From: Vibrio aquaticus
GTDB taxonomy: Bacteria > Pseudomonadota > Gammaproteobacteria > Enterobacterales > Vibrionaceae
NCBI RefSeq assembly: GCF_003970385.1
Contig: NZ_RXZH01000002.1
Span: 62,001-126,000, forward strand
Direction: 5' to 3'
DNA: 64,000 bases
Part shown: positions 37,022-48,214 of the stretch, one piece after another
Layout of the letters: every line of letters begins with the position of its first letter
Numbering within the stretch: the stretch's first letter is position 1
Program-made: the position numbers and the translations under genes
The notes under the pieces: model-generated
Databases searched by the model: none
Told to the model about the DNA's origin: nothing
Seen by the model: only the letters and a program-made list of their open reading frames with translations

Positions 37022-37053
37022 AAGACAAAAAAGCCAGCGATGAACGCTGGCTT
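37022..37053 (-). terminator. intrinsic terminator of ansA, minus strand
   Basis: On the minus strand AAGCCAGCG and CGCTGGCTT (arms at 37045-37053 and 37031-37039) pair with a five-base loop and are followed by a T-rich tail (TTTTGTCTTT). It lies 18 bases after the ansA stop, facing the serS terminator. Confidence 0.85.
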
Positions 37054-37071
37054 TGGCAATATCAACTTGAG

Positions 37072-38088
37072 TTAGATACTCATTTCACCACGCAACACTT
37101 GCTGCATTTTCACTTTGACTTGCTCGTAAGAAAGGTCTTGGCTAAGTAGGTAGTGAAGCTTAGCGAGCGCCGCTTCTGGCGTCATATCATACCCGCTGAT
37201 CACGCCTGCTTCAGCCAGTGCACAGCCCGTCGCGTAACCGCCCATGTTCACTTTACCCGCAAGACATTGAGTCAGGTTGACCACAATCACACCGCGCTCA
37301 GAAGCTTCTTTTAGATGGCTCAAGAGCTCTGGATTTTGTGGCGCGTTACCAACACCAAACGTCAGAAGAATCATGGCATTAACAGGTTGCAGTAGGGTGT
37401 TACGAATCACCTCATGTGAAATGCCCGGGTACATGGTGATCACACCAATAGGCTGTGGGGTAATGTCGTGTACTTTAAATCCACCGTCTGGCTGCTTTCC
37501 TACTTCAATATCGCTACTGATTTGGATATTGATACCCGCTTCAAGCAGTGGCGGTAAGTTTGGCGACGTAAACGCATTAAAGCCGTCTGCATGAGACTTG
37601 GTGCTGCGATTACCACGCATGAGCTTGTTGTTGAAGAACAGCGTGACTTCATTGATTGGGTAGTTTGCCGCAATGTGTAGGGCATTCAATAGGTTCGCTT
37701 GGCCGTCAGAACGTAGCTCTGCAAGAGGAATCTGTGAACCGGTCACAATGACAGGCTTGCCCAGGTTTTCAAGCATGAATGACAGTGCAGAAGCGGTGTA
37801 CGCCATGGTGTCTGTACCGTGGAGGATCACGAAACCATCGTATTTGTCGTAGTTAGCACGAATGTCATCCGCAATTTGCTGCCAATCAGCGGGAGTCATG
37901 TCAGAGGAATCGATCAGAGGCTCGTATTCATGAATAGTGAACTCAGGCATTTCAGGGCGATGAAACTCTGGCATGCTTGCAAGTTGTTTTTCCATAAAAC
38001 CAGCGACAGGCACATAACCGTGGTCATGTGACTTTTGCATACCAATGGTACCGCCGGTGTATGCAATATAAATATGTTTTCTTGCCAT
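37072..38088 (-). CDS. ansA: cytoplasmic L-asparaginase I
   Basis: The protein has 338 residues. It hydrolyses asparagine to aspartate and ammonia. The two asparaginase signatures are visible: TGGTIG (11-16) with the nucleophilic Thr, and HGTDTMAYTASALSFML (90-106) with the second Thr and Asp of the active site. It has no signal peptide, which together with length and sequence (YIAYTGGTIGM) indicates type I, the low-affinity cytoplasmic enzyme. It lies downstream of sppA on the same strand, the usual sppA-ansA order, but with a terminator-like hairpin between them. Confidence 0.95.
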   Translation of the reverse strand: MARKHIYIAYTGGTIGMQKSHDHGYVPVAGFMEKQLASMPEFHRPEMPEFTIHEYEPLIDSSDMTPADWQQIADDIRANYDKYDGFVILHGTDTMAYTASALSFMLENLGKPVIVTGSQIPLAELRSDGQANLLNALHIAANYPINEVTLFFNNKLMRGNRSTKSHADGFNAFTSPNLPPLLEAGINIQISSDIEVGKQPDGGFKVHDITPQPIGVITMYPGISHEVIRNTLLQPVNAMILLTFGVGNAPQNPELLSHLKEASERGVIVVNLTQCLAGKVNMGGYATGCALAEAGVISGYDMTPEAALAKLHYLLSQDLSYEQVKVKMQQVLRGEMSI

Positions 38089-38152
38089 TGCTTTGAAACC
38101 AGTTATTTGTAGGGGGAACAGAGCGGGGGATTATAGCGGAATCTAGGGTAAT

Positions 38153-38182
38153 AAAAAGGGGCATCCCGCACAGGAATCCCCC
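38153..38182 (-). terminator. terminator-like hairpin after sppA, minus strand
   Basis: On the minus strand GGGGATTCC and GGGATGCCCC can pair with a small internal mismatch and are followed by TTTTTATTA. It lies about 65 bases after the sppA stop and 65 before ansA, so it may reduce read-through into ansA. Confidence 0.6.
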
Positions 38183-38245
38183 TCTATATCTAGCGTTTGA
38201 TACGTTATGCTCTATCAGCGAGCCTAAGCATCATGAACCGATTAG

Positions 38246-40099
38246 CTATTGAACTTGGCAGTTGAGACAGAAAGCGTACTGACCTTTCGGGTCGTTGAAG
38301 CTTTGCAGCATGTTAGCGTCTTGAATTAACTGCGTGGCCATCGGCTGTAACGCTTGCGGTAGAAACGCGGTTGCATCAATGCCTAAATGCGCATGAACCT
38401 GATTCATGAAGTCTTGCAGGAACTGTTGAGCGGGCGTTAGAGGCTCTTCCACCCAGTACAAGTTGTATTGCTCAACGTTGGCTAGCTCAGCGGCAAGCTT
38501 CACTGCATCATCAAAGTCGCCAATCTTATCAACAAGACCTAACTCAAGGGCATCTTGACCTGTCCATACACGACCTTGAGCGACTTCATCGACTTTCTCT
38601 AACGGAATGTCGCGGCTTTGACTGACAAGGCCAATAAAGCGCTTATAGCCGTGCTCAATACCCATTTGGAACGCTTGTGACGCACCATCAGAGAGACCGG
38701 TAGTCACACCGACATCAGAGAAGGGTGATGTGCCCACACCGTCAGTATAGATACCGAGTTTATTTAAGCCTTTTTCAAAGGTGGTGATTACACTAAAGAT
38801 ACCAATTGAACCCGTTAAGGTAGTTGGCTGAGCAACAATACGATCAGCGTTCATTGAAATCCAGTAACCGCCCGATGCCGCTAAGCTCGACATGGAAGCG
38901 ACCACAGGTTTACCTGCTTCTTGCAACGCTTCAATCTCGTTACGAATCACTTCAGAAGCAAAGGCGCTGCCTCCTGGGCTATCGACACGCAACACAACCG
39001 CTTTCACTTTGTCATCGTTACGAGCTTGGCGAAGTAGAGCAGCGGTCGTGTCTCCACCTACCGTACCGCGAGGTTGCGCACCATCCATAATCGCACCACT
39101 TGCGACCACGATGGCAATGTCGTCTTGTTCTAAACCAAATTGGGGGCCAATATTCGATTGGTATTCATAGAAGCCGATGTGGTTATAGCTGTCGTCGCCA
39201 TTACTACCAAAGACCTCGATAAGATCTTTACGGACTTGTTGGCGGGTTGCTAATTGGTCAACCAATCCTTCGTTGAGTGATAGGGCGGCGAGATCACCGT
39301 TGTTCTTTTTCAGAAGCTCTAAAAAGGTGTCCATATCTGGCGTGAGTAATGTTGGCTCAAGCTGACGGTTGGATGCCACGTCATCAATGTATGCGCCCCA
39401 AAGTTGACTTAACCAGCGTGACGCAGATTCTTTCGCCGCATCAGACATATCATCACGAATGAAGGGTTCAATGGCCGATTTGTACGTACCTACACGGAAC
39501 ACGTGCGTATTCACATCGAGTTTCTCTAGCAATGTTTTGTAGTACATCGAGTAAGCGCTGTAGCCTTTTAACATTACCGCGCCATCAGGTGCGAGGTAGA
39601 TTTTGTCTGCGTAGCTCGCTAGGTAGTACTGGCTTTGGTTATAGATATCACCAACCGCATAAATCGGTTTACCAGACGCCTTAAATTCATTCAGGGCTTT
39701 TGCGATATAACGAAGCTTCGTTAGGTTGGTCTCTGGCATGTCACGCAGAGCGAGAACCAAGCCGCTCACATTCGCATCATCTTTGGCGTGTCGGATGGTA
39801 TCGACAATATCAAACAGAACGTTTTCTTTTGGCAGGTCTTTACCAAAGAATGAGCCCGTTAGAGAATCCATTGGATTAACGTAGGTTGGTTGCTCAACGA
39901 TTGGCCCTGAGATGTTAACGATGAGAGCAGACTCTTTTGGCTCTACAGGCGTTGTTGGGCTCCCTGCACTGGTATAGAGGAAGTAAATAGCACCGATACT
40001 CGCTAAAAAGAAAAGGTTAACGAGAGCGAGTCGGATAAAGGTGATCAGTTTCCAGACCCCTTTAAAGAACATACCAATAAATTTAAAAATAGTTTTCAT
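38246..40099 (-). CDS. sppA: signal peptide peptidase SppA (67K type)
   Basis: The protein has 617 residues, the long double-domain form. An N-terminal membrane anchor (about 20-43) places the Ser/Lys protease in the periplasm, where it degrades cleaved signal peptides. The catalytic dyad is visible as Lys207 (RVGTYKSAIEPF) and Ser409 (SSLAASGGYW), matching the E. coli Lys209/Ser409 positions. Tandem ClpP-like halves lie at about 55-300 and 325-560. The last residues carry a CLNC motif, an unusual cysteine pair at the end that I cannot assign. Its start is divergent from fadH. Confidence 0.95.
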   Translation of the reverse strand: MKTIFKFIGMFFKGVWKLITFIRLALVNLFFLASIGAIYFLYTSAGSPTTPVEPKESALIVNISGPIVEQPTYVNPMDSLTGSFFGKDLPKENVLFDIVDTIRHAKDDANVSGLVLALRDMPETNLTKLRYIAKALNEFKASGKPIYAVGDIYNQSQYYLASYADKIYLAPDGAVMLKGYSAYSMYYKTLLEKLDVNTHVFRVGTYKSAIEPFIRDDMSDAAKESASRWLSQLWGAYIDDVASNRQLEPTLLTPDMDTFLELLKKNNGDLAALSLNEGLVDQLATRQQVRKDLIEVFGSNGDDSYNHIGFYEYQSNIGPQFGLEQDDIAIVVASGAIMDGAQPRGTVGGDTTAALLRQARNDDKVKAVVLRVDSPGGSAFASEVIRNEIEALQEAGKPVVASMSSLAASGGYWISMNADRIVAQPTTLTGSIGIFSVITTFEKGLNKLGIYTDGVGTSPFSDVGVTTGLSDGASQAFQMGIEHGYKRFIGLVSQSRDIPLEKVDEVAQGRVWTGQDALELGLVDKIGDFDDAVKLAAELANVEQYNLYWVEEPLTPAQQFLQDFMNQVHAHLGIDATAFLPQALQPMATQLIQDANMLQSFNDPKGQYAFCLNCQVQ

Positions 40100-40239
40100 T
40101 TCTTCTCCGCTGCGATGTTCGCAGAAAAAGGCTTATACGCTGTAAGACCGTATGAATAGCAATAAGTTACATCCTACTTAAACTAGTATACCCAAACAAC
40201 CGCAAGATTGATCGGTGTTACAAAAATGTAAACGGTTGT

Positions 40240-42311
<2,072 letters not shown>

Positions 42312-42330
42312 AATAGACCCTAAAACAACA

Positions 42331-42356
42331 AAGGCTTCCAAATCGGAAGCCTTTTT
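42331..42356 (+). terminator. bidirectional terminator between fadH and purU
   Basis: AAGGCTTCC (42331-42339) and GGAAGCCTT (42345-42353) form a perfect 9-bp stem with loop AAATC, then TTT on the plus strand and TTGTTGTTTT on the minus strand. It serves both convergent genes. Confidence 0.88.
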
Positions 42357-42373
42357 CATTTTCTGCGTAGTCA

Positions 42374-43207
42374 TTACAAGATGACGGTTTTATTGCCGTA
42401 AACAAACACGTGGTCATTAAGCACTTTATTCAGCGCTTTGCTCAATACATTCTTTTCAACATCACGGCCTGCTTGAGCCATATCTTGAGCGTTGAAGTTA
42501 TGGTCAACAGGAATCACATCTTGTTTGATGATTGGACCTTCATCTAAGTCATTCGTTACGAAGTGAGCGGTCGCACCAATGATCTTCACACCGCGCTCAT
42601 ACGCTTGTTGGTATGGTTTCGCGCCAATGAACGCTGGCAAGAAACTGTGGTGAATGTTGATGATCTTATGGTTGTATTTCTCAACGAACGAAGGCGTCAG
42701 AACACGCATGTATTTCGCCAGCACCAAATAATCCGCTTGGTATTGATCAATCACTTTAAGCATTTCTTTTTCATGCTCTTCGCGATTAAGGCCTTCATGA
42801 GAGACATGGTGATAAGGAATATCGAATCTCTCTGTTAGGCTTTGCAGTGTGTCGTAGTTACCTACAACCGCAGCAATTTCAACGTCTAAGCTGCCGTCGT
42901 AGTTCTTCATCAAAATATCGCCCAGACAGTGAGCCTCTTTAGTGACAAGAACAACGATGCGTTTACGATTAGACCCAATTAGCTTGCGTTTCGCGCCTTG
43001 CGGCAGTGCTTGATCTAGGTCGGCTAGCAAGGTTTCATCGTTAAAGTAACCTTCAAGCTCTGTGCGCATAAAGAAATGACCACTGGTGTTATCCACGAAC
43101 TCATTATTGTGGATGATATTCAGCTGGTGTTTATAACAGATGTTGGTGATCTTCGAGATAAGACCTGGGGCATCAGTACAATGGGTGAGTAGTGTTTTCT
43201 TTTCCAT
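42374..43207 (-). CDS. purU: formyltetrahydrofolate deformylase PurU
   Basis: The protein has 277 residues from ATG 43207 (a TTG nine bases earlier is in frame); GGAAG lies upstream. An N-terminal ACT domain (about 5-85, TLLTHCTDAPGLISKITN) senses methionine and glycine in E. coli. The catalytic formyltransferase-like domain contains HHSFLPAF (186-193) and Asp222 in DLDEGPI, the residues that hydrolyse 10-formyl-THF to formate and THF. The enzyme feeds formate to PurT and balances one-carbon pools. It is convergent with fadH and shares its terminator. Confidence 0.95.
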   Translation of the reverse strand: MEKKTLLTHCTDAPGLISKITNICYKHQLNIIHNNEFVDNTSGHFFMRTELEGYFNDETLLADLDQALPQGAKRKLIGSNRKRIVVLVTKEAHCLGDILMKNYDGSLDVEIAAVVGNYDTLQSLTERFDIPYHHVSHEGLNREEHEKEMLKVIDQYQADYLVLAKYMRVLTPSFVEKYNHKIINIHHSFLPAFIGAKPYQQAYERGVKIIGATAHFVTNDLDEGPIIKQDVIPVDHNFNAQDMAQAGRDVEKNVLSKALNKVLNDHVFVYGNKTVIL

Positions 43208-43404
43208 TAGGTTCAAACTTCCGTGATTTATTTTTTTTGTTTTGTGAAATTTTTACGGGTCCTCGAACGGTGAACTAACCCGCAATAATGAAGCTACAAT
43301 TAAACTAATATCGAGTTTGTTTCAACAATTAATCTGAGTTAACCGTTTGGCTCGATTTATTTGTTCGATGTTTCTTTTCTTTTACGTGTTCTCAGGTGGT
43401 ATTT

Positions 43405-43608
43405 ATGGACAAAGAACTATTAGCTCGTAAGTTGTACTCAGAACGAGTGAGTGCGCTGTCTGGTGGAAAAGCACTGGATGAAGAACTGTTAGATACAATG
43501 TGGGAAAATCGCGCTTCCCCTTCAGAAGCAGCAAAAGCGCTCAATACTGACGAGCCAGAAGCTTTTTCAGGTCCGGCTTGGCTCAATCGCTATTTGAACA
43601 AACGTTAA
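43405..43608 (+). CDS. small conserved hypothetical protein
   Basis: The product has 67 residues from ATG 43405, preferred because AGGTGG lies five bases upstream; a GTG at 43396 is in frame. It is charged and helical (MDKELLARKLYSERVSALSG; DEELLDTMWENRASPSEAAKAL) with no signal or membrane segment. I do not recognise a domain. A clean Shine-Dalgarno, a perfect terminator and lack of overlap with other genes support real expression. It lies between divergent purU and yoaA. Confidence 0.7.
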   Translation: MDKELLARKLYSERVSALSGGKALDEELLDTMWENRASPSEAAKALNTDEPEAFSGPAWLNRYLNKR

Positions 43609-43618
43609 TCCACTTCCT

Positions 43619-43648
43619 AAGGCGCGAATTCCCATTCGCGCCTTTTTA
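43619..43648 (+). terminator. intrinsic terminator after the small hypothetical gene
   Basis: AGGCGCGAAT (43620-43629) and ATTCGCGCCT (43634-43643) form a perfect 10-bp stem with loop TCCC, followed by TTTT. It separates the small gene from yoaA. Confidence 0.88.
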
Positions 43649-43696
43649 CGAAAACTGCCATAATCACGCCTCTTAACCCTAACTGCGCGCTCGTTA

Positions 43697-45613
43697 ATGA
43701 TCTCAAAAACCTTTTCCTCTGAGGGAGCACTTGGTAAAGCGATACCTGGCTTCCAACCGCGTCAAGCCCAGCTCGATATGGCTGAAGCTGTGCATCAAGC
43801 GATCCGATCTCAGCATCAGGTTGTGGTCGAAGCGGGTACGGGTACGGGTAAAACGTTCGCTTATCTTGTTCCTGCCTTACTGAGTGGTAAGAAAACCATC
43901 ATCAGTACGGGCTCTAAAAACCTTCAAGAGCAGTTATTTCATCGAGATTTGCCTTTGATGACTGACGCGCTGGGCTTTTATGGTCAAGTGGCTTTATTGA
44001 AAGGGCGTGCGAACTACTTGTGTCTTGACCGTTTGAGTCGTCAAATGGTGGAAAGCCACACTCCAACGGCAGATCCTACCCTGCTGACTCAATTAGTTAA
44101 GGTTCGCAGCTGGGCATCAGAAACTAAAAGTGGCGATTTAGGTGACTGTGATGAGATTGCTGAAGATAGCCCAGTGATCCCAACGATTACGTCAACCAAT
44201 GATAATTGCTTGGGGAAAGAGTGCCCAAGTTACCAAGATTGTTTCGTTTTAAAAGCGCGAAAAAAAGCGATGGATGCTGACGTAGTCGTGGTGAACCACC
44301 ACTTATTCTTAGCGGATTTAGCGATTAAAGAAACGGGTTTTGGTGAACTCATTCCTGAAGCGGAAGTGTTTATTTTTGATGAAGCGCACCAGCTTCCTGA
44401 CATTGCCAGCCACTACTTTGGTCAATCGCTATCGAGCAGACAAATCCAAGAGCTCAGTAAAGACATCGAAATCGCTTATCGAACAGAAGCTAAAGATATG
44501 CGTCAGTTGCAAAAGGCAGGTGAGAAGCTCTTCCAAACGGCAATGGATTTACGGATTGTTCTTGGCGAACCCGGTTTTCGAGGAAACTGGCGTGAAGCGA
44601 TTACATCGCCCTCCATTGGTCGAGAATTACGCCGCCTAGAAGATACACTCGACTTTGTAATCGAAGTGCTCAAACTCGCGTTAGGGCGTAGCCAGCTACT
44701 CGATAGTGCCTTTGAGCGCGCGAATACCATTAAAGCACGATTAGAACGTGTGTGTGATGTGTCTATCACGGGATATTCATACTGGTACGACACAACGCCG
44801 CGTCATTTCAGCTTACATATCACCCCGTTGTCAGTGGCGGACAAATTTCATGAACAGATAGAGCTGAAACAAGGCGCGTGGATTTTTACCTCTGCGACTC
44901 TTGCGGTAAATGAAGATTTCGATCATTTCACCTCTCGGTTAGGTCTTAAGCCACAAGCTCAAATGTCACTGCCAAGCCCATTTGATTACCAAAGCCAAGC
45001 GAGGCTCTGTGTACCTCGTTATTTGCCTGAACCCAATAACCCGGGTATGGCTGATAAGTTGGTCAATATGCTTACGCCGGTGATTGAACAGAACCGAGGC
45101 CGTTGTTTCTTTTTGTGTACCTCCCATAGCATGATGAAAGAGTTGGGCGAACGGTTTAGGGAGCGACTCTCTGTTCCAGTCTTGATGCAAGGTGAAACCA
45201 GCAAACAAAAAACCTTAGCTGAGTTTATGGAGCTTGGAAACGCACTGCTTGTTGCCACTGGGGCGTTCTGGGAAGGGATTGACGTTAGAGGTGATGCGCT
45301 TAGCTGTGTTATCATCGACAAATTGCCTTTTACAGTCCCAGACGACCCATTGCTAAAAGCACGTATTGAGGATTGCCAATTGAAAGGTGGCGATCCATTT
45401 GCTCAGGTACAAATTCCTGATGCTGTGATTACGTTGAAGCAGGGCGTAGGGCGATTGATTCGAGATAAAAACGATAAAGGTGCGTTGATTATTTGTGATA
45501 ATCGACTGGTCACCAGAGAATATGGCGGCGTCTTTTTATCAAGCTTACCTCCGATTCCTCGCACTCGCGATTTGGGTGTGATTCGTGACTTTCTTGAACA
45601 AGTAAATATTTAA
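43697..45613 (+). CDS. yoaA: DinG-family ATP-dependent helicase YoaA
   Basis: The protein has 638 residues. It is an XPD/DinG-like 5'-3' helicase. Walker A AGTGTGKT (46-53), DEAH box (228-231) and four cysteines consistent with a 4Fe-4S cluster (C109, C171, C176 and C182) are visible. C-terminal helicase motifs include [21 protein letters not shown] and [12 protein letters not shown]. Its size and the absence of an extra DinG N-terminal part favour YoaA, which in E. coli works with the clamp-loader subunit HolC in tolerance of replication blocks. tsaB follows after 26 bases, the same order as in related bacteria. Confidence 0.92.
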   Translation: MISKTFSSEGALGKAIPGFQPRQAQLDMAEAVHQAIRSQHQVVVEAGTGTGKTFAYLVPALLSGKKTIISTGSKNLQEQLFHRDLPLMTDALGFYGQVALLKGRANYLCLDRLSRQMVESHTPTADPTLLTQLVKVRSWASETKSGDLGDCDEIAEDSPVIPTITSTNDNCLGKECPSYQDCFVLKARKKAMDADVVVVNHHLFLADLAIKETGFGELIPEAEVFIFDEAHQLPDIASHYFGQSLSSRQIQELSKDIEIAYRTEAKDMRQLQKAGEKLFQTAMDLRIVLGEPGFRGNWREAITSPSIGRELRRLEDTLDFVIEVLKLALGRSQLLDSAFERANTIKARLERVCDVSITGYSYWYDTTPRHFSLHITPLSVADKFHEQIELKQGAWIFTSATLAVNEDFDHFTSRLGLKPQAQMSLPSPFDYQSQARLCVPRYLPEPNNPGMADKLVNMLTPVIEQNRGRCFFLCTSHSMMKELGERFRERLSVPVLMQGETSKQKTLAEFMELGNALLVATGAFWEGIDVRGDALSCVIIDKLPFTVPDDPLLKARIEDCQLKGGDPFAQVQIPDAVITLKQGVGRLIRDKNDKGALIICDNRLVTREYGGVFLSSLPPIPRTRDLGVIRDFLEQVNI

Positions 45614-45639
45614 AAACAAACCGATTATTTGAGATATCA

Positions 45640-46341
45640 ATGAGTACTAAGATTCTTGCTCTCGATACAGCAACAGAAAACTGTTCAGTTGCTCTATTAG
45701 TTGATGACAACGTATATGTTCGTAGTGAAGTTGCACCGCGCGACCACACTAAAAAAATTCTACCTATGGTTGATGAAGTCCTAAAAGAAGCAGGAGTGAC
45801 ATTAGCTGAGGTTGACGCGCTCGCTTTTGGCCGTGGCCCAGGTAGCTTTACTGGTGTACGTATTGGCATTGGTATTGCACAAGGTTTAGCATTTGGTGCT
45901 GATTTGCCGATGATTGGTATTTCAACGTTAGAAGCAATGGCGCAAGGCACGTATCGTAAACACGGTGTAAGCCATGTAGCGTGTGCGATTGATGCCCGTA
46001 TGAGCGAAGTGTATTGGGGTCGTTTTAGTCGTCAAGAAGATGGCACATGGACGCAAACTGATGCTGAGTGCGTGACACCGCCTCAAGCAGCGGCAGACAA
46101 CAGCCAAGCTGATGAGCAAACGTGGTTTACGGCAGGCACTGGTTGGGATGCGTACAGCGAGCAATTGGCACAAGTAAAATTTGCAACTGAGAAAAGTGAC
46201 ATCTTGTTCCCTGATGCAGAAGACATTGTGCAGCTCGCGAAGTTTGAACTAGCGAAAGGCAACACTGTCGAGGCAGAAGAAGCCAGCCCTGTTTATCTGC
46301 GTGATACCGTGGCGTGGAAAAAACTGCCGGGCAGAGAATAA
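45640..46341 (+). CDS. tsaB: tRNA threonylcarbamoyladenosine biosynthesis protein TsaB
   Basis: The protein has 233 residues, the standard size. TsaB is an inactive ASKHA-fold partner that bridges TsaD and TsaE in making t6A37 of ANN-decoding tRNAs. The N terminus [16 protein letters not shown] and the conserved [24 protein letters not shown] (about 67-90) are diagnostic. ATG 45640 follows TTGAGATATCA, a weak ribosome site. It belongs to the tsaB-hypothetical-slp-hydrolase-fadD run. Confidence 0.96.
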   Translation: MSTKILALDTATENCSVALLVDDNVYVRSEVAPRDHTKKILPMVDEVLKEAGVTLAEVDALAFGRGPGSFTGVRIGIGIAQGLAFGADLPMIGISTLEAMAQGTYRKHGVSHVACAIDARMSEVYWGRFSRQEDGTWTQTDAECVTPPQAAADNSQADEQTWFTAGTGWDAYSEQLAQVKFATEKSDILFPDAEDIVQLAKFELAKGNTVEAEEASPVYLRDTVAWKKLPGRE

Positions 46342-46375
46342 CAAGATCAAGAGATCTTAAACTAAAGCGGATAGT

Positions 46376-46678
46376 ATGGTTTCAATTAACGGTTTACCTC
46401 CTTCGGTCCCTGGCCCTAATCGAGCCAACAAGACCAACAAGAAGAATGAGGTTAAAAAGTCCGATGCGAAAACACCCGTTGGTCAACCCAGCAAGGTGGC
46501 GAACGCTGTCGCCCATTCTATCCGCCATGTTAACGAGTCAGATATTCATAAAGCACAGGTTCAGTACGACCTGCCTGAAGGCCGAGGAAGAAAGGCGATG
46601 GAAGAATATATGAATGTGATGACGCAAGCCAAACGTGATGAACTTTCAAATATGATCGGTGTCGATATCTATATCTAA
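46376..46678 (+). CDS. conserved hypothetical protein, 100 residues
   Basis: The product has 100 residues. The N-terminal 45 residues are polar, Lys/Asn/Pro-rich and probably disordered (GPNRANKTNKKNEVKKSDAK). The C-terminal half is helical (YDLPEGRGRKAMEEYMNVM, then QAKRDELSNMIGVDIYI). The layout resembles anti-sigma factor FlgM-like or other small regulatory proteins only superficially, and I do not assign a function. Its position between tsaB and slp, with no overlap and an uninterrupted frame, supports a real gene. Its stop is 19 bases before the slp start. Confidence 0.65.
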   Translation: MVSINGLPPSVPGPNRANKTNKKNEVKKSDAKTPVGQPSKVANAVAHSIRHVNESDIHKAQVQYDLPEGRGRKAMEEYMNVMTQAKRDELSNMIGVDIYI

Positions 46679-46697
46679 CCACAGGGGCTGCACTCCC

Positions 46698-47252
46698 ATG
46701 ATTCAAATCTTTTCTCGATGTTTATTGGTTATAAGTACTCTTCTCTTTGTCTCAGCATGCAGTTCGCTGCCTGACAACCTTAAATCAGACAATCCTAGCC
46801 TCATTACGGACTATCAAACTTGGCAACAGAGTCAATCCGAGCCTCAGCAAGTCAGGCTAGGTGGCATGATTGCTAATGTCACTAATCTCGAAGATAAAAC
46901 ACGTATTGAAGTAGTGAACCTTCCGATTGGTTCTTCTGCTAAGCCTGATATTAGCCAAGAGCCAAGTGGACGTTTCGTTGTTTATGTTGATGGGTTTGCT
47001 GACCCAGTGACCTTGTCTCAAGGGCGATTGATTTCTGTAATGGGTGAAAGCCAGGGTAGGGAGCAATCAAAAGTGGGTGAGTACACATATGACTTCCCGG
47101 TAATGAAAGCGAGTGGTTACCATTTATGGCGTATCGAAGAACGTGTGATCGTGTACGATTTTGATAGCTACCTGCATCCGTGTAGTGGCTTGTATTGTCG
47201 CGATGAGCGTTATGGCACCCGCCAAGGTAAAGTGATTCAAGAAGTAAGATAA
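46698..47252 (+). CDS. slp: Slp-family outer-membrane lipoprotein
   Basis: The precursor has 184 residues from ATG 46698; an in-frame ATG at 46659 would start inside the previous gene and break the signal peptide. A lipoprotein signal ends in lipobox VSAC with Cys21. The mature part has the Slp domain (VRLGGMIANVTNLEDKTRIEVVNLPIG; GRFVVYVDGFADPVTLSQGRLISVMG; YHLWRIEER). Slp proteins are starvation- or acid-inducible outer-membrane lipoproteins in enterobacteria. Its stop overlaps the next ATG by one base. Confidence 0.9.
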   Translation: MIQIFSRCLLVISTLLFVSACSSLPDNLKSDNPSLITDYQTWQQSQSEPQQVRLGGMIANVTNLEDKTRIEVVNLPIGSSAKPDISQEPSGRFVVYVDGFADPVTLSQGRLISVMGESQGREQSKVGEYTYDFPVMKASGYHLWRIEERVIVYDFDSYLHPCSGLYCRDERYGTRQGKVIQEVR

Positions 47253-48106
47253 TGAGACACGAGACTTACCGCGATATGGCTAATGGGCAAATCGCGGCCA
47301 TTGAATATGGACATGCTGAAACGGCCGAATTAACGGTCGTTTTTTTACATGGGTGGTTAGATAACGCCGCCAGTTTTGAAACCGTAATGACTCAACTGCA
47401 TTCGCTTGATTCGACACTGCACCTATGCGCAATCGATTTCCCTGGACATGGCCTTTCCAGCAGCAAAAATGGCAGTTATTTCTACCCATTTCACGACTAT
47501 ATTGATGATGTTTACCAGTATTTGGTTAACTTATCGCCAAACAGACTGGTGTTAGTCGGTCACTCTCTTGGTGCTTTGGTTGCAAGTTGCTATAGTGCCG
47601 CCTTTCCTGAGCAAGTCATTGGATTGGCTCAGATAGAAGGGTATGGACCTTTGGCCGAATCGCCGAAAAATACGGTCTCTCGATTGCGGGAGGGCGTGTT
47701 GAGTCGCCAAAGAATCCGCAGAAAACCGACTCGCGCAATGCAATCTGTGCAAGAAGCAGTAGATAGACGAGCGAAAGTGAATCAAATAGAGGCTTCACTG
47801 ATCGCACCTATCGTCCATCGTGGCCTAAAGGAATCCGATTTAGGCTATGAATGGAAACATGATGTTAACTTGCAAAGCCAGTCGCTCTACCGCATGTCGC
47901 AACAGCATGCTGATGTGTTCCGCCTGCATATTCGCTGTCCGCAACTCATTATCTTAGGTGAGCAAGGTTTTTCTCATTTGCAGTCTTTTCAACATGATGT
48001 ATCAGACTCCAGTCAGGTCGAGATGATCGAAGGCGGTCATCATTGTCACCTACAAGACCCTTTTAGAGTCGCTAACCTAATTTTTGGCTTAGTTAACAAA
48101 ATTTAA
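47252..48106 (+). CDS. alpha/beta-hydrolase
   Basis: The protein has 284 residues with no signal peptide. The alpha/beta-hydrolase fold is shown by VVFLHGWLDNAASFETVM (about 29-46), CAIDFPGHGLSS (about 58-69), the nucleophile elbow VGHSLGALVAS (Ser near residue 103) and a C-terminal His in EGGHHCHLQDP. The acid residue is probably in the preceding region. The substrate is unknown; being directly before fadD suggests, but does not prove, a lipid-related ester. TAATG overlap with slp shows coupled translation. Confidence 0.85.
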   Translation: MRHETYRDMANGQIAAIEYGHAETAELTVVFLHGWLDNAASFETVMTQLHSLDSTLHLCAIDFPGHGLSSSKNGSYFYPFHDYIDDVYQYLVNLSPNRLVLVGHSLGALVASCYSAAFPEQVIGLAQIEGYGPLAESPKNTVSRLREGVLSRQRIRRKPTRAMQSVQEAVDRRAKVNQIEASLIAPIVHRGLKESDLGYEWKHDVNLQSQSLYRMSQQHADVFRLHIRCPQLIILGEQGFSHLQSFQHDVSDSSQVEMIEGGHHCHLQDPFRVANLIFGLVNKI

Positions 48107-48214
48107 ACAAGTGTTTGAGTGTTTCGTGCTCAAGCGCTGCGCCTGTGCTGTAATAGTCGACGTTATAAAAGTGCGTCTTTCGAAGGCAGCCAGTTAATTT
48201 CGAGGAGTTTTACC

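Noticed and set aside
48107..48214. FadR operator before fadD
   Set aside because: No sequence close to CTGGTCNGACC was found; only partial and scattered matches.
48119..48214. Upstream GTG start giving a longer FadD
   Set aside because: It would add 32 residues not typical of FadD and lacks the strong GAGGAG ribosome site that precedes GTG 48215.
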